A stretch of DNA of 64,000 nucleotides, from the NCBI RefSeq assembly GCF_002157505.1, contig NZ_NFSC01000025.1, positions 62,001 through 126,000 on the forward strand. The letters are read 5' to 3'. The stretch comes from Arthrobacter agilis (GTDB taxonomy: Bacteria > Actinomycetota > Actinomycetes > Actinomycetales > Micrococcaceae). This document shows positions 35,891 to 46,515 of this stretch, piece by piece (the first letter of the stretch is position 1; every line of letters begins with the position of its first letter). The notes under the pieces were generated by a model that worked only from the letters and a program-made list of their open reading frames with translations, had not been told where the DNA came from and made no database searches. The position numbers were made by a program, and so were the translations under genes.

Positions 35891-35951
35891 TAGATTGGTA
35901 CCTGTTGTTTCCCGCCGGACGGCGGGAAGGTGAATGGCAGTACCGATATGA
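35891..35951 (+). promoter_or_regulatory. proS leader: -10 box, hairpin and five-codon ORF
   Basis: TAGATT (35891-35896) is a plausible -10. TTCCCGCC and GGCGGGAA (35909-35928) form a perfect 8-bp hairpin whose 3' arm contains the GGGAAGG Shine-Dalgarno of a tiny ORF at 35934-35951 encoding MAVPI and ending 12 bases before proS. The proline codon in a leader before prolyl-tRNA synthetase is suggestive but unproven. Confidence 0.35.
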
Positions 35952-35963
35952 ACGGACACCCGC

Positions 35964-37763
35964 GTGGTCTTACGACTCTCGACCCTTTTCCTGCGCACCC
36001 TGCGTGAAGATCCAGCCGACGCCGAAGTCGCGAGCCACCGCCTCCTGGTGCGCGCGGGCTACATCCGGCGCGCGGCGCCCGGTATCTACAGCTGGCTTCC
36101 GCTGGGGCTGAAGGTCCTCGCACGGGTCGAGGCCATCGTCCGCGAGGAGATGGAAGCCATCGGCGCGCAGGAAGTCCACTTCCCGGCGCTGCTGCCCAAG
36201 GAGCCCTACGAGGCGACCAACCGCTGGACGGAGTACGGCGACGGCATCTTCCGCCTCCAGGACCGCAAGGGCGCGGACTACCTTCTCGCGCCGACGCACG
36301 AGGAGATGTTCACCCTGCTCGTGAAGGACCTGTACACCTCGTACAAGGACCTCCCCGTGAGCCTGTTCCAGATCCAGACCAAGTACCGGGACGAGGCCCG
36401 CCCCCGTGCGGGACTGCTCCGCGGCCGCGAGTTCATCATGAAGGACTCCTACTCGTTCGACGTCGACGACGAGGGACTGGAGGCGAGCTACCAGCTGCAC
36501 CGCGCCGCGTACCTTCGCATCTTCGAGCGCCTCGGCCTCGACGTGGTGCCCGTGACGGCCACCGCCGGTGCCATGGGCGGGTCGAAGAGCGAGGAGTTCC
36601 TGCACCCGACGCCCATCGGCGAGGACACCTTCGTCCGGTCGGCCGGCGGCTACACCGCCAACGTCGAGGCCGTCACCACGGTCGTCCCCGACGCGATCGA
36701 CTACGCCGACGCACCCGCAGCGGAGGTGCGCGACACCCCCGATACCCCCACCATCGGCACCCTCGTGGACCACGCCAATGCGGCGGTACCCCGGGAGGAC
36801 CGCGTTTGGACCGCGGCCGACACCCTCAAGAACGTCGTGCTGGCGGCCGTGCTGCCGACCGGCGAGCGCGAGATCGTCGTCGTCGGCGTGCCCGGCGACC
36901 GTACCGTCGACCCCAAGCGCATCGAGGCGAACATCGCCGGCCACCTCGAGACGGGCGGCGAGGTAGCCGTCGAGGCCGCCAACGAGGAGGACCTCAAGAA
37001 GCACCCGGGCCTCGTCAAGGGGTACATCGGCCCGGGCCTCGCGCTGGATTCCGCCGTCATCGGCGCCGAGGCGTCCACCGGCCTCCGGTACCTCGTGGAC
37101 CCCCGCGTGGTTCCCGGCACCTCGTGGATCACGGGCGCCAACGAGCACGGCAGGCACGTCTTCGGGCTCATCGCGGGCCGCGACTTCACCTGGGACGGCG
37201 TCATCGAGGCCGTCGAGGTGCGCGAGGGCGACGAGGCACCCGACGGATCGGGACCGCTCATCGCTGCCCGCGGCATCGAGATGGGCCACATCTTCCAGCT
37301 CGGCCGCAAGTACGCGGACGCGCTCGGACTGAAGGTCCTCGACCGGAACGGCAAACTCGCCACGGTCACCATGGGCTCGTACGGTGTCGGAGTCACGCGC
37401 GCCATCGCCGCCCTCGCCGAGTCCAACCATGACGACCGCGGCATCGTCTGGCCCCGCAACGTCGCTCCCGCCGACGTCCACATCGTCGCGACCGGCAAGG
37501 GTGCCGAGGTGTTCGAGGCCGCGGAGAAGCTCGCCGCAGAGCTGGAGGCGGCGGGCCTGGAGGTGCTGTACGACGACCGGCCCAAGGTGTCGCCGGGCGT
37601 GAAGTTCGGCGACGCGGAGCTCATCGGCGTGCCCACCATCGTCGTCGTCGGGCGTGGGCTGGCGGACGGGGTCCTGGAGGTCAAGGACCGCAGGACGGGT
37701 GAGGCGCAGAACGTCCCCGTCGCCGAGGCTGCCGCGCTGCTGCGCGGACTCGCCGCCTCCTAG
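35964..37763 (+). CDS. proS: Prolyl-tRNA synthetase
   Basis: A 599-residue class II aminoacyl-tRNA synthetase of the bacterial long type. Motif 1 region [19 protein letters not shown] is at residues 30-48; [23 protein letters not shown] is motif 2; the editing (YbaK-like) insertion occupies about 230-390; motif 3 is [18 protein letters not shown]; the anticodon-binding domain is at the C terminus. It charges tRNA-Pro in the cytoplasm. GTG start at 35964 gives the family's usual [16 protein letters not shown] beginning. Its own Shine-Dalgarno is weak, in keeping with coupling to the upstream mini-ORF. Confidence 0.95.
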   Translation: MVLRLSTLFLRTLREDPADAEVASHRLLVRAGYIRRAAPGIYSWLPLGLKVLARVEAIVREEMEAIGAQEVHFPALLPKEPYEATNRWTEYGDGIFRLQDRKGADYLLAPTHEEMFTLLVKDLYTSYKDLPVSLFQIQTKYRDEARPRAGLLRGREFIMKDSYSFDVDDEGLEASYQLHRAAYLRIFERLGLDVVPVTATAGAMGGSKSEEFLHPTPIGEDTFVRSAGGYTANVEAVTTVVPDAIDYADAPAAEVRDTPDTPTIGTLVDHANAAVPREDRVWTAADTLKNVVLAAVLPTGEREIVVVGVPGDRTVDPKRIEANIAGHLETGGEVAVEAANEEDLKKHPGLVKGYIGPGLALDSAVIGAEASTGLRYLVDPRVVPGTSWITGANEHGRHVFGLIAGRDFTWDGVIEAVEVREGDEAPDGSGPLIAARGIEMGHIFQLGRKYADALGLKVLDRNGKLATVTMGSYGVGVTRAIAALAESNHDDRGIVWPRNVAPADVHIVATGKGAEVFEAAEKLAAELEAAGLEVLYDDRPKVSPGVKFGDAELIGVPTIVVVGRGLADGVLEVKDRRTGEAQNVPVAEAAALLRGLAAS

Positions 37764-37769
37764 CCCGCA

Positions 37770-38585
37770 GTGGGCTCGGGACTCGAGGAACTGCACCTCG
37801 CGACGATCCTGCTGGTGCTCGTCGCGGGGTTCGCCGCCGGGTGGGTGGATGCCGTCGTCGGCGGGGGCGGCCTGCTGCAGCTGCCGGCGTTGCTGCTGGT
37901 ACCCGGCATCGCGCCCGTCGAGGCCCTGGCCACCAACAAGCTCGGGTCCATCTTCGGAACGACGACGAGCGCCCTCACCTACTACCGCCGGGCCCACCCG
38001 GACCTGAAGACGGCCCTGCCGATGGCGGGGATCGCCCTCGTCGGCAGCTTCGGCGGAGCGGTTATCGCGGCGTCCCTGCCGTCGTCGGTCTTCAAGCCGG
38101 TCATCGTGGTGGCGCTGATCGCCGTCGCGGTGTTCACCGCGCTGAAGCCGTCGGTCGGGACGCTCACGGAGCTGCGCCACCACGGAGCGCGGCACTACGG
38201 GACGGCCGGTGCGATCGGGCTCGTCATCGGGTTCTACGACGGCCTGATCGGCCCCGGCACGGGGTCCTTCCTCATCATCGCGATGGTCACGCTGCTCGGC
38301 TACAACTTCCTCGGTGCCAGCGCGAAGGCGAAGATCGTGAACATGGCGACCAACTTCGGTGCCCTGATGTTCTTCCTCCCGAACGGCTCCATCCTGTGGG
38401 GGCTGGGGCTCCTGCTCGGTGTCGCGAACATGGCCGGGGGCTACACCGGGTCCCGCATGGCGATCAGCCAGGGCAGCAGGTTCATCCGGATCGTGTTCCT
38501 CGCCGTGGTGGGAGCGCTGATCCTCAAGCTCGGGTCCGACGTCTGGGTCGAGAACGTGCGCCCGTTTTTGGCCGGGACCAGGTAG
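37770..38585 (+). CDS. TSUP-family permease (TauE/SafE type)
   Basis: A 271-residue membrane protein with about eight transmembrane segments. The TSUP repeat signature appears as AGFAAGWVDAVVGGGGLLQLPALLL near the N terminus and again as GFYDGLIGPGTGSFLIIAMV in the second half. Family members export or import sulfite, sulfoacetate or related organic anions; the substrate here is unknown. GTG start six bases after proS. It converges with the APH-like gene. Confidence 0.88.
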   Translation: MGSGLEELHLATILLVLVAGFAAGWVDAVVGGGGLLQLPALLLVPGIAPVEALATNKLGSIFGTTTSALTYYRRAHPDLKTALPMAGIALVGSFGGAVIAASLPSSVFKPVIVVALIAVAVFTALKPSVGTLTELRHHGARHYGTAGAIGLVIGFYDGLIGPGTGSFLIIAMVTLLGYNFLGASAKAKIVNMATNFGALMFFLPNGSILWGLGLLLGVANMAGGYTGSRMAISQGSRFIRIVFLAVVGALILKLGSDVWVENVRPFLAGTR

Positions 38586-38653
38586 CAGTCGGGCCCGGTA
38601 GCGGCCGGATCGGGTAGCTGTCGGACCGGTAGCAGCCGCCAGCCGCTGCAGCC

Positions 38654-39679
38654 CTAGAGGACCGGCAGGTCGCCGACCGGCGGCAGTCCGTCCAGTGTCC
38701 GCGCGAGCACCGAGCTCGCCACCCACAGGGACCGCTGCGCGTCGCCCGTTTGGCCGTGGGCGAGGTAGGACAGCGCGTTGCGCACCTCACGGACCACGGT
38801 CCAGCCCCGGGCGAGGCCGGCATCGAGCCCGGCGGCCGACGCCAGTGCCGTGGAGTGGGCGCGAAGGTGACCCGCCGGGTCCGCGGCGTCGAGCTCGGAC
38901 AGGCGGTTCCAGAGCATCGGCGCCAGGGCGTACTCGGCGTCGCCGAGCACCGGCTTAGGGTCGATCGCCGTGAACTCCTGCAGCTGGCCCCGCGAGGACG
39001 GCAGGAGGTTCCCGTAGTGCAGGTCGGAATGCACGAGGACGTCGCGCTGCGACCGTCGCCCGACGATGCCGCGCGACTGGCACACCTCGAGCGCGGCTTC
39101 CATGAGCCACCGCGGGAACGGTTCGCCGAGTTCGTGCCACCGTGCGGGGAGGGTGTCCGTCCACTGCTCGGCGTCGGACGCGAGGTGTGGGAACGCGGCC
39201 CAGGGGGCGCTGTCCCCGGCCGGTAGCGACAGCCGGCGCAGGACACGGCCCCACGGTTCGGGCGTCTCGTCGAGCGGGACGTCCATTAGGGAGTGGTCGC
39301 CGTCGAGCCGGTCGAGCAGCAGTGCGAAGTCGGGGCGCGACGCCGCGAGCAGGCGCACCGCCCCGGTCCCGTCCCAGAGTTCCAGCGCATCGGGCTCCGA
39401 CACGGCCTCGTCGTGCGGGATCGTGAGCTTGAGGACGGCCTCCGCGGGATCGTCGTCGTCCCGTCGGACTACGGGGACGACGACGGCGCACCGGCCCGCC
39501 CACACGGGCTGTCCGTGCCGCAGATCGAGAGCCAGATCCCAGGCGTCGAGCCTCGCGGCCAGCAATTCCCGCCACTCCCGGGTCCATCGAGCACCGCCGT
39601 CGATGCTCCGTGCGCTCTGCAGGAGCCGGGGTGGCAGCTCCGGCAAAGCACCCGGGGTGCAGTCCTGGTCCCTAGCCAC
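38654..39679 (-). CDS. APH(6)-type aminoglycoside/hydroxyurea phosphotransferase-like kinase
   Basis: A 341-residue protein-kinase-fold enzyme of the APH(6)/hydroxyurea phosphotransferase family. The catalytic loop VLVHSDLHYGN (about residue 217) and the metal site AIDPKPVLGDAEYALAP follow the family pattern, and VLKLTIPHDEA marks the ATP-binding lysine. Family members phosphorylate streptomycin or hydroxyurea, but most chromosomal copies have unknown substrates, so a resistance role is not claimed. GTG start; its 5' end overlaps the DUF4439 gene by eight bases. Confidence 0.85.
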   Translation of the reverse strand: MARDQDCTPGALPELPPRLLQSARSIDGGARWTREWRELLAARLDAWDLALDLRHGQPVWAGRCAVVVPVVRRDDDDPAEAVLKLTIPHDEAVSEPDALELWDGTGAVRLLAASRPDFALLLDRLDGDHSLMDVPLDETPEPWGRVLRRLSLPAGDSAPWAAFPHLASDAEQWTDTLPARWHELGEPFPRWLMEAALEVCQSRGIVGRRSQRDVLVHSDLHYGNLLPSSRGQLQEFTAIDPKPVLGDAEYALAPMLWNRLSELDAADPAGHLRAHSTALASAAGLDAGLARGWTVVREVRNALSYLAHGQTGDAQRSLWVASSVLARTLDGLPPVGDLPVL

Positions 39680-41090
39680 CGCTCGGCCCTACCGGTGCCG
39701 GGGTGTCCTCGGGAGCCGGGGTAGCCTCCGGCGTCGCTGCGCCGTTCTGATCTCCGGCGGATCCCGTCAAACCGGGGAAGGCGTCGAGCGGCGTTCCTGC
39801 ATCGAGGCTGCGCTGGACCGCCGCGTTGTAGGAGGCGACGGCCCACGCGCGGACCTCCAGGCTGACAGTGGAGACGAGGCCGGCGTACAGCTCCGCGTGG
39901 TCCTGTTCGAGTTCCCGGAGGGCAGCCTCCGGGTCGGCGCGGAAGGCCTGGCCGATCGCGAAGCCTGCAGGCGCAGGAGCCACGGGGACGCACAGCTCCG
40001 CGAGGCGTCGGGCGGCCGTGTCGGCCGCCGCCTGGTGGACAACCGACCGCGCAAGCGCTGCTGCAGGGTCGGGCTGCAGCGCAGCGGCGACCTCGTAGCC
40101 GTAGCGGGCCTCGTCTTCGGCCCTCTTCGCGTTCAACAGGGCCTGACGGTCGGCCTCGGCACCGAGGGGAGTCCCGGCGCAGTCGTCCGAAGCGGCTGGG
40201 TCGGCTGCGTCGGCTGGGTCGGCTGGGTCGGTAGGACTGGCTGACGAAGCAGGAGCTGTGACGCCGGCAGGGCCGGTCGGAGCGGCGGGATCGGCAGGGC
40301 CGGTCGGAGCGGTAGTGCCACTCGAAGCGGCAGGGCCGGCTTCATCGGCTGTGAGGTCCGCAGCGGACAGGGTATCGGCAGCAGGGAGGCCGGACTCGGT
40401 CCCGAGCGACTGCCCGATGAGCACCGCCTGCCGCCACTGGTTGGCTCCCGCGGAGGCCAGCACACGGGCGGGACCGGGCTCGGCGTCGACGGCGTCCCGC
40501 AGACTTTGCAGGGCGCTGTCCCGGAGCATCGACAGGAGGCGCGGTCCGTCCATAGGCACCTGGGCGCCCGCGGACGCTCCCGCGGACGCTCCCGGCGCCG
40601 GGACCGGGTCGGTGGGCGTGCCGGCGGACGTAGAACTGGCCGACGCGGTGGCAGCCGGCGCGGTGCCGGCCGACGTGGTGCTGGCGCCGCCGGCATCCGT
40701 CCCCTCCGGTGTCGGAGCGGGGGAGCGTGGCAGGGAGACTGCGTCCGCCTGCGCGTCGAGATCGGCGGCGACCGTCGCCAGGCTCTCCCCGAGGGCCGGC
40801 TCGAGGGCTGGTTGGAGGGCTGCGGCCCGCGCGTCGGCGGCCAGTGCGCGGTACCGTCCCTCGGCGTCGAGCTGGGCCTGTTCGGCGGCCGAGTAGACGG
40901 GGGCCGGCGGTTCGGCAGACCGGAGCCCGATCCCGACCACCGTCCCGGCCACGAGCAGGACGACGACGAACAGGCCGGTGAGCCCCGCTGACCAACGCAC
41001 GGCGCGTCCGGCGACGGCGGCGACGCGGCCTCCGCGCACCTGCTGTCCGCCCGTCTGCACCCGCGTGATCACAGTTCCCGATGATGCCAC
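39672..41090 (-). CDS. Membrane-anchored DUF4439 protein with Ala/Pro-rich linkers
   Basis: About 472 residues. An N-terminal cytoplasmic stretch is followed by one transmembrane helix (GLTGLFVVVLLVAGTVVGIGL), so the rest should be extracytoplasmic. Two Ser/Thr/Ala/Pro-rich low-complexity linkers flank a helical segment (RLLSMLRDSALQSLRDAVDA), and the C terminus (about 320-450) looks like the ferritin-like DUF4439 domain (LLNAKRAEDEARYGYEVAAAL). Function unknown. The start is uncertain: GTG at 41090 or 41072, both lacking a clear ribosome binding site. It diverges from rimP and overlaps the kinase gene by eight bases. Confidence 0.75.
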   Translation of the reverse strand: MASSGTVITRVQTGGQQVRGGRVAAVAGRAVRWSAGLTGLFVVVLLVAGTVVGIGLRSAEPPAPVYSAAEQAQLDAEGRYRALAADARAAALQPALEPALGESLATVAADLDAQADAVSLPRSPAPTPEGTDAGGASTTSAGTAPAATASASSTSAGTPTDPVPAPGASAGASAGAQVPMDGPRLLSMLRDSALQSLRDAVDAEPGPARVLASAGANQWRQAVLIGQSLGTESGLPAADTLSAADLTADEAGPAASSGTTAPTGPADPAAPTGPAGVTAPASSASPTDPADPADAADPAASDDCAGTPLGAEADRQALLNAKRAEDEARYGYEVAAALQPDPAAALARSVVHQAAADTAARRLAELCVPVAPAPAGFAIGQAFRADPEAALRELEQDHAELYAGLVSTVSLEVRAWAVASYNAAVQRSLDAGTPLDAFPGLTGSAGDQNGAATPEATPAPEDTPAPVGPSGG

Positions 41091-41177
41091 GACGGGTCGC
41101 GTTTCACCCGGTCCTACACCCGGTGCCGCGGAATGTCGGTACTCTTGGATGACAACATCATCGAGTGGGAGGCAGCC

Positions 41178-41807
41178 ATGGCGGTCCGGTCCGGGAACGA
41201 AAAACATGCCTCGAGCCGCAAATCGGCCCTGGAGGCCGAGCTGCAGGCCGAAGCCCAGCGCCTGCGGACCAGGCTGCAGCCCGTCGTGGAACAGCACAAC
41301 CTCTACCTCGAGGACGTCGACATCAAGGTCGCCGGCTCCCACCGCACGGTCCACGTCATCGTGGACCTCCCAGAGGACGCCACGGGAAGCGTGGGGCTCG
41401 ATGTGATCTCCGCGATCTCGACGGACCTCTCGGCGGCGATGGACAGTGACCCCGACGATGACGACCGGCCGTACAACCTCGAGATCTCCTCACCCGGGGT
41501 GTCCCGTCCCCTCACCGAACCGCGGCACTGGCGCCGCAGCGTGGGGCGCGTGGTCGAGGTCAAGCCGGTGACCGGCGACGTCGTCGTCGGCCGCCTGCAG
41601 GACGTCACCGCCACGGGAATCCGGCTGATCCCGCACCTGCCCGTCAAGAAGGGCATGAAGCCGAAGCAGGGCGATCCGCTCGCCCTCGAGTTTTCCAAGA
41701 TCCGCAAGGGGACCGTCCAGGTCGAATTCGCGCATCTTGAGGATGAACACCACGAGAACAGCGATGGGGCCGATCCGGACATCTCCGGCGCCGTGCACCA
41801 CGCGTAA
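41178..41807 (+). CDS. rimP: Ribosome maturation factor RimP
   Basis: RimP assists 30S subunit assembly. The 209-residue protein has the N-terminal alpha/beta domain (LYLEDVDIKVAGSHRTVHVIVD), the LEISSPGVSRPL signature at about residues 99-110, and an Sm-like C-terminal domain. ATG 41178 has GGGAGG five bases upstream; an in-frame ATG at 41133 lacks one. It opens the rimP-nusA-ylxR-infB block; a TACTCT box at 41140-41145 may be its -10. The nusA start follows 12 bases after the stop. Confidence 0.93.
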   Translation: MAVRSGNEKHASSRKSALEAELQAEAQRLRTRLQPVVEQHNLYLEDVDIKVAGSHRTVHVIVDLPEDATGSVGLDVISAISTDLSAAMDSDPDDDDRPYNLEISSPGVSRPLTEPRHWRRSVGRVVEVKPVTGDVVVGRLQDVTATGIRLIPHLPVKKGMKPKQGDPLALEFSKIRKGTVQVEFAHLEDEHHENSDGADPDISGAVHHA

Positions 41808-41819
41808 GGAGAGACCCAC

Positions 41820-42809
41820 ATGGACATTGATATGAGCGCGCTGAGGCTCCTCGAGCACGAGCGCGAGATCCCCCTGGACAAGCTGGTACCCACGATCGAG
41901 CAGGCACTGCTCATCGCGTACCACCGCACTCCCGGTGCCCACGAGACCGCCCGCGCCGAGCTCGACCGGCGCAACGGCCACGTCACCATCTGGGCGACGG
42001 AGAAGGACGAGGACGGCGAGACCGTCGGAGAGTTCGACGACACCCCCAGCGGATTCGGCCGCATCGCCGCGAGCACCGCGCGCCAGGTCATCCTCCAGCG
42101 ACTGCGCGACGCCGAGGACGACAACATCCTCGGAGAATTCCGGGGCAAGGAAGGCGAACTCGTCGCCGGCATGATCCAGCAGGGCACCAATCCGCACATG
42201 ATCCAGGTCAACCTGGGATCGGTGGAGGCCGTGCTGCCGCCACCCGAGCAGGTGCCGGGGGAGAAGTACCTGCACGGCACCCGGCTGCGGGCGTTCGTCG
42301 TCGACGTGCACCGCGGCATGAAGGGCCCCTCCATCACCCTGTCCCGCTCGCACCCCGGCCTCGTCCGGAAGCTCTTCGAACTCGAGGTGCCGGAGATCGC
42401 GGACAAGACGGTCGAGATCGTGGCCCTGGCGCGCGAGGCGGGCCACCGCACCAAGATCGCTGTGAAGGCCAACGTGCCGGGCGTGAACGCCAAGGGTGCC
42501 TGCATCGGGGAGATGGGCACGCGCGTCCGTGCCGTCATGAACGAGCTGAACGACGAGAAGATCGACATCGTCGACTACAACGACGACGCCGCGGCGTTCA
42601 TCGCGAGCTCGCTGTCGCCGTCGCGCGTCACCTCGGTGACGATCACGGACGAGGCCACGAGGTCCGCGCGCGTCGTCGTACCGGACTACCAGCTGTCCCT
42701 TGCGATCGGCAAGGAAGGCCAGAACGCCCGCCTTGCCGCGAAGCTCACGGGCTGGCGGATCGACATCGTGTCCGACGCGGCGAAGCCCGCCTCGGCCGCG
42801 AAGGCCTAG
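41820..42809 (+). CDS. nusA: Transcription termination/antitermination factor NusA
   Basis: NusA binds RNA polymerase and nascent RNA, controlling pausing, termination and antitermination. The 329-residue form matches the short actinobacterial type: N-terminal polymerase-binding domain, S1 domain ([16 protein letters not shown] region), then two KH domains ([15 protein letters not shown] and [19 protein letters not shown]), with no C-terminal acidic repeats. The ATG is 13 bases after an AAGGAGAG site that overlaps the rimP stop. Confidence 0.96.
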   Translation: MDIDMSALRLLEHEREIPLDKLVPTIEQALLIAYHRTPGAHETARAELDRRNGHVTIWATEKDEDGETVGEFDDTPSGFGRIAASTARQVILQRLRDAEDDNILGEFRGKEGELVAGMIQQGTNPHMIQVNLGSVEAVLPPPEQVPGEKYLHGTRLRAFVVDVHRGMKGPSITLSRSHPGLVRKLFELEVPEIADKTVEIVALAREAGHRTKIAVKANVPGVNAKGACIGEMGTRVRAVMNELNDEKIDIVDYNDDAAAFIASSLSPSRVTSVTITDEATRSARVVVPDYQLSLAIGKEGQNARLAAKLTGWRIDIVSDAAKPASAAKA

Positions 42810-42845
42810 GCCGCCCGGTCTGCCGGCGGGACCGGAAGGGGTAGA

Positions 42846-43283
42846 ATGGACATGACTGATGTCGAGTCGCGCCCGGAAGACTCTGCTCACCGAGAAGAAA
42901 TCGCTCACCGAGAAGAGTCCGGGCACCAGCCGGAGGACACTCATCCGATACGCACCTGCGTGGGATGCCGCCGGCGGGACCGCCAGTCACACGTGATGCG
43001 GGTTGTTGCACGACCGATCGACGGGCAGGATGTCGCCGTCATCGATGAGCGGCGCCGGCTATCCGGACGGGGTGCTTGGCTGCACCCCGACCCGGCATGC
43101 ATGGAAACGGCCGTCAAGCGGAGAGCCTTTCACAGGGCCTTCCGCCGGCCGGTGGACACTGCGCAGTTGGCAGCGGACTTCCAGGCACACCTGGAGCGTC
43201 GAGATGAACGCTCCGATTCACCACCGTCCTCCCGGAAAGCGGGTCAGTACCCTCATGGAAACCCGATGAGAACCCAGCGATGA
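42846..43283 (+). CDS. YlxR-family (DUF448) RNA-binding protein
   Basis: A 145-residue protein with the YlxR domain in its centre: RTCVGCRRRD (about residues 36-45), GRGAWLHPDPACMETAVKR (about 74-92) and a basic AFHRAFRR segment. YlxR proteins sit between nusA and infB in many Gram-positive bacteria and are thought to bind RNA or RNase P. Here the N terminus carries a duplicated AHREE element and the C terminus a 30-residue disordered tail. GGAAGGGG precedes the ATG; a second ATG at 42852 is an alternative. Confidence 0.9.
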   Translation: MDMTDVESRPEDSAHREEIAHREESGHQPEDTHPIRTCVGCRRRDRQSHVMRVVARPIDGQDVAVIDERRRLSGRGAWLHPDPACMETAVKRRAFHRAFRRPVDTAQLAADFQAHLERRDERSDSPPSSRKAGQYPHGNPMRTQR

Positions 43284-43285
43284 GT

Positions 43286-43311
43286 GCGCAACGATGATCA
43301 ATCCGTTGCGC
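43286..43311 (+). other. Hairpin in the ylxR-infB gap
   Basis: GCGCAACG and CGTTGCGC pair perfectly around a ten-base loop just after the ylxR stop codon, without a T run. It may pause or process the transcript rather than end it. The rest of the 124-base gap holds the AGGAG site of infB. Confidence 0.45.
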
Positions 43312-43407
43312 TCTGCATTCGATCTACCAGGCGCCCTAGCGGCTGGGATCAGCAGTAGGAAATAGACGGTTCGTGCCTGACTCGGTGCGGACCGAGACAG
43401 GAGAAAT

Positions 43408-46404
43408 GTGGCCAAGGTCCGCGTACATGAGCTTGCGAAAGAGCTCGGTATAACCTCGAAAGACGCAGTTGCGAAACTGCAGGAACTGGGCGAGTTCGTC
43501 CGTTCAGCCTCATCCACCATCGAGGCCCCCGTCGTGAAGAAACTTCGCGGCGCATTCCCCGCCGGCGGCACCAAGACCGCCGCGGCCCCCGCCCCCTCAC
43601 GCCCTGCGGCCCCTGCGCCGTCGGGCCCGAAGCCGGGCGCTGCCCAGGCCGCGCCGGAGGCACCCGCCCCCGCCGCTCCCGCAGCACCCACCCCTGCAGC
43701 GCCGGCTGCTCCGGCTGCACCCCAGGCGTCGCCGTTCTCGAACGGTTCCGCTCCCGCGGAAGCCCCCGCACCCGCCGCGCAGGACACTCCTGCCCCGGCT
43801 GCAGAGAGCACCCCTGCACAGAACACCCCCGCAGGGAACGCCGCCGCACAGAACACCGCCGCGCCGGCCCAGCAGGGCACGCAGGGCTCGACGCCGGGCG
43901 CCCGTCCGGCTCCGCGTCCGGCCACCCCGCCCGCCGCTCCTGCCGCGGGCACCACCCGTCCTTCGGGTGCCCGTCCCGGTGGAGCACCGCGTCCTGGCAA
44001 CAACCCGTTCGCGCCCTCGCAGGGCATGGGTTCCCGCCGTGGCGAGACCGACCGTGGTGCCGACCGCACGTCGGACCGTCCGCCGCGTCCGGGTAACAAC
44101 CCGTTCGCACCCTCGCAGGGCATGCCACGCCCCGGTCGCCGTGACGATGCCCAGCAGCGTCCTGCCGCGGGTCCGGGTGGACCCCGTCCCGCAGCCGGTG
44201 CGGGTGGACCCCGTCCCGCAGCCGGCGCCGGTGGACCTCGCCCGGGCGCACCGCGTCCCGGCGCTCCCCGTCCGGCCGGAGCCCCTGGCTCACGTCCTAC
44301 CCCGGGCATGATGCCCAACCGCACCGAGCGTCCCGCTGCCCCCGGCCGCGGTGCCCCGGGTGCCGGTGCAGGAGCCGGTCCGCGCCGCGGTCCCGGTGGA
44401 GCACCTGCCAGCCCCAGCGGTGCACCCGCCGGCGGCGGCTTCGGCAAGGGCGGTCGCGGACGCGGCGGCACTGCCGGCGCCTTCGGCAAGGGTGGAGCCG
44501 GTCGCGGCAAGCAGCGCAAGTCGAAGCGTGCGAAGCGGCAGGAACTGGAGCAGATGTCGGCTCCTTCGCTGGGTGGCGTGAGCGTACCCCGCGGAGACGG
44601 CAACACCATCGTGCGTCTGCGCCGCGGCTCGTCCATCACGGACTTCGCCGACAAGATCGAGGCGAACCCCGCCGCACTGGTCACCGTGCTGTTCCACCTC
44701 GGTGAGATGGCCACGGCGACGCAGTCGCTCGACGAGGACACCTTCGAGGTGCTCGGCACGGAACTCGGCTACAAGATCCAGGTCGTCTCACCCGAGGACG
44801 AGGAGCGCGAGCTCCTCAGCAGCTTCGACATCGACTTCGACGCCGAGCTTGCGGCCGAGGGCGACGAGGAGCTCGAGGTGCGTCCGCCGGTCGTCACGGT
44901 CATGGGCCACGTCGACCACGGTAAGACGCGACTGCTCGATGCGATCCGTAACACCAAGGTCGTTGAGGGCGAGCACGGCGGCATCACCCAGCACATCGGT
45001 GCCTACCAGATCCAGCACGTCCACGAGGACAGCACGCGTGCCATCACCTTCATCGACACCCCGGGCCACGAGGCGTTCACCGCCATGCGTGCCCGTGGTG
45101 CGAAGGTCACGGACATCGCGGTGCTGGTCGTCGCGGCCGACGACGGCGTCATGCCCCAGACCGTCGAGGCACTGAACCACGCACAGGCGGCCAATGTGCC
45201 GATCGTCGTGGCCGTCAACAAGATGGACAAGGAAGGCGCGAACCCGGACAAGGTCAAGGGCCAGCTCACCGAGTACGGCCTGGTGCCCGAGGAGTACGGC
45301 GGCGACACGATGTTCGTGCACGTCTCCGCCCTCCAGGGCGTCGGCATCGACGACCTCCTCGAAGCCGTCCTGCTCACCGCGGACGCGGCCCTCGACATGC
45401 GGGCCAACCCGAACAAGGACGCCCGCGGTATCGCGATCGAAGCCAACCTCGACCGCGGACGCGGCGCCGTCGCAACGGTGCTCGTCCAGTCCGGAACGCT
45501 GAACGTGGGTGACACGATCGTCGCCGGTACGGCGCACGGTCGTGTACGTGCCATGTTCGACGAGAACGGCGACATCGTCACGAAGGCGGAGCCGTCGCGT
45601 CCGGTCCAGGTCCTGGGTCTGTCCAACGTGCCCCGTGCAGGTGACACGTTCTTCGTCACCGACGACGAGCGCACCGCCCGCCAGATCGCCGAGAAGCGCG
45701 AAGCCGCGGACCGCAACGCGGCCCTCGCCAAGCGCCGCAAGCGCATCAGCCTCGAGGACTTCGACCAGGCCGTCGCCGAGGGCAAGGTCGACACCCTCAA
45801 CCTCATCCTCAAGGGTGACGTGTCGGGTGCCGTCGAGGCCCTGGAGGACTCGCTGCTCAAGATCGACGTCGGAGAGGGCGTGCAGCTGCGCGTCATCCAC
45901 CGCGGCGTCGGTGCGATCACCCAGAACGACGTCAACCTGGCGACCGTCGACAACGCGATCATCATCGGCTTCAACGTCAAGCCGGCGGAGCGCGTGGCGG
46001 ACCTTGCCGAGCGTGAAGGCGTGGACATGCGCTTCTACTCGGTCATCTACGCCGCCATCGACGATATCGAGCTCGCCCTCAAGGGCATGCTCAAGCCGGA
46101 GTACGAGGAGGTGCAGCTCGGAACCGCAGAGGTCCGCGAGGTGTTCCGCTCCTCGAAGTTCGGCAACATCGCCGGTTCGATCGTCCGTTCGGGCGTCATC
46201 CGACGCAACACGAGGGCCCGCGTCCTCCGCGACGGCAAGGTCATCGGGGACAACCTTTCCGTGGACTCGCTCAAGCGGTTCAAGGACGACGCCACCGAAG
46301 TCCGCACGGACTTCGAGTGCGGTATCGGCCTCGGGTCGTTCAACGACGTCAAGGAAGGCGACACCATCGAGACCTTCGAGATGCGGGAGAAGCCCCGCGT
46401 CTAG
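43408..46404 (+). CDS. infB: Translation initiation factor IF-2
   Basis: IF-2 is the GTPase that brings initiator tRNA to the 30S subunit. The 998-residue protein starts with the IF2_N helix bundle ([18 protein letters not shown]), continues through about 330 residues of Ala/Pro/Gly/Arg-rich linker containing the repeated phrase [12 protein letters not shown], and then the GTPase with [16 protein letters not shown] and NKMD, followed by domains II, III and IV ([17 protein letters not shown] near the end). Large linkers of this type are normal in actinobacteria. GTG start after ACAGGAGAA. Confidence 0.97.
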   Translation: MAKVRVHELAKELGITSKDAVAKLQELGEFVRSASSTIEAPVVKKLRGAFPAGGTKTAAAPAPSRPAAPAPSGPKPGAAQAAPEAPAPAAPAAPTPAAPAAPAAPQASPFSNGSAPAEAPAPAAQDTPAPAAESTPAQNTPAGNAAAQNTAAPAQQGTQGSTPGARPAPRPATPPAAPAAGTTRPSGARPGGAPRPGNNPFAPSQGMGSRRGETDRGADRTSDRPPRPGNNPFAPSQGMPRPGRRDDAQQRPAAGPGGPRPAAGAGGPRPAAGAGGPRPGAPRPGAPRPAGAPGSRPTPGMMPNRTERPAAPGRGAPGAGAGAGPRRGPGGAPASPSGAPAGGGFGKGGRGRGGTAGAFGKGGAGRGKQRKSKRAKRQELEQMSAPSLGGVSVPRGDGNTIVRLRRGSSITDFADKIEANPAALVTVLFHLGEMATATQSLDEDTFEVLGTELGYKIQVVSPEDEERELLSSFDIDFDAELAAEGDEELEVRPPVVTVMGHVDHGKTRLLDAIRNTKVVEGEHGGITQHIGAYQIQHVHEDSTRAITFIDTPGHEAFTAMRARGAKVTDIAVLVVAADDGVMPQTVEALNHAQAANVPIVVAVNKMDKEGANPDKVKGQLTEYGLVPEEYGGDTMFVHVSALQGVGIDDLLEAVLLTADAALDMRANPNKDARGIAIEANLDRGRGAVATVLVQSGTLNVGDTIVAGTAHGRVRAMFDENGDIVTKAEPSRPVQVLGLSNVPRAGDTFFVTDDERTARQIAEKREAADRNAALAKRRKRISLEDFDQAVAEGKVDTLNLILKGDVSGAVEALEDSLLKIDVGEGVQLRVIHRGVGAITQNDVNLATVDNAIIIGFNVKPAERVADLAEREGVDMRFYSVIYAAIDDIELALKGMLKPEYEEVQLGTAEVREVFRSSKFGNIAGSIVRSGVIRRNTRARVLRDGKVIGDNLSVDSLKRFKDDATEVRTDFECGIGLGSFNDVKEGDTIETFEMREKPRV

Positions 46405-46413
46405 GAGGTAGGT

Positions 46414-46451
46414 CAGCACAGGCGCCCTGGTTCTCCCGGGCGCCTGTGCTG
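46414..46451 (+). terminator. 14-bp perfect hairpin between infB and rbfA
   Basis: CAGCACAGGCGCCC pairs exactly with GGGCGCCTGTGCTG around a ten-base loop, ten bases after the infB stop. No T run follows, so it may be a partial terminator or a processing site. Confidence 0.55.
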
Positions 46452-46515
46452 TCATACAGCCGGAACCCGCACGCCGGGTTCCCCACCCACATCCGCTTCC
46501 CTAGGAGTATCAGCA

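Noticed and set aside
35841..35963. T-box riboswitch before proS
   Set aside because: No T-box consensus and the leader is too short; only a hairpin and mini-ORF are visible.
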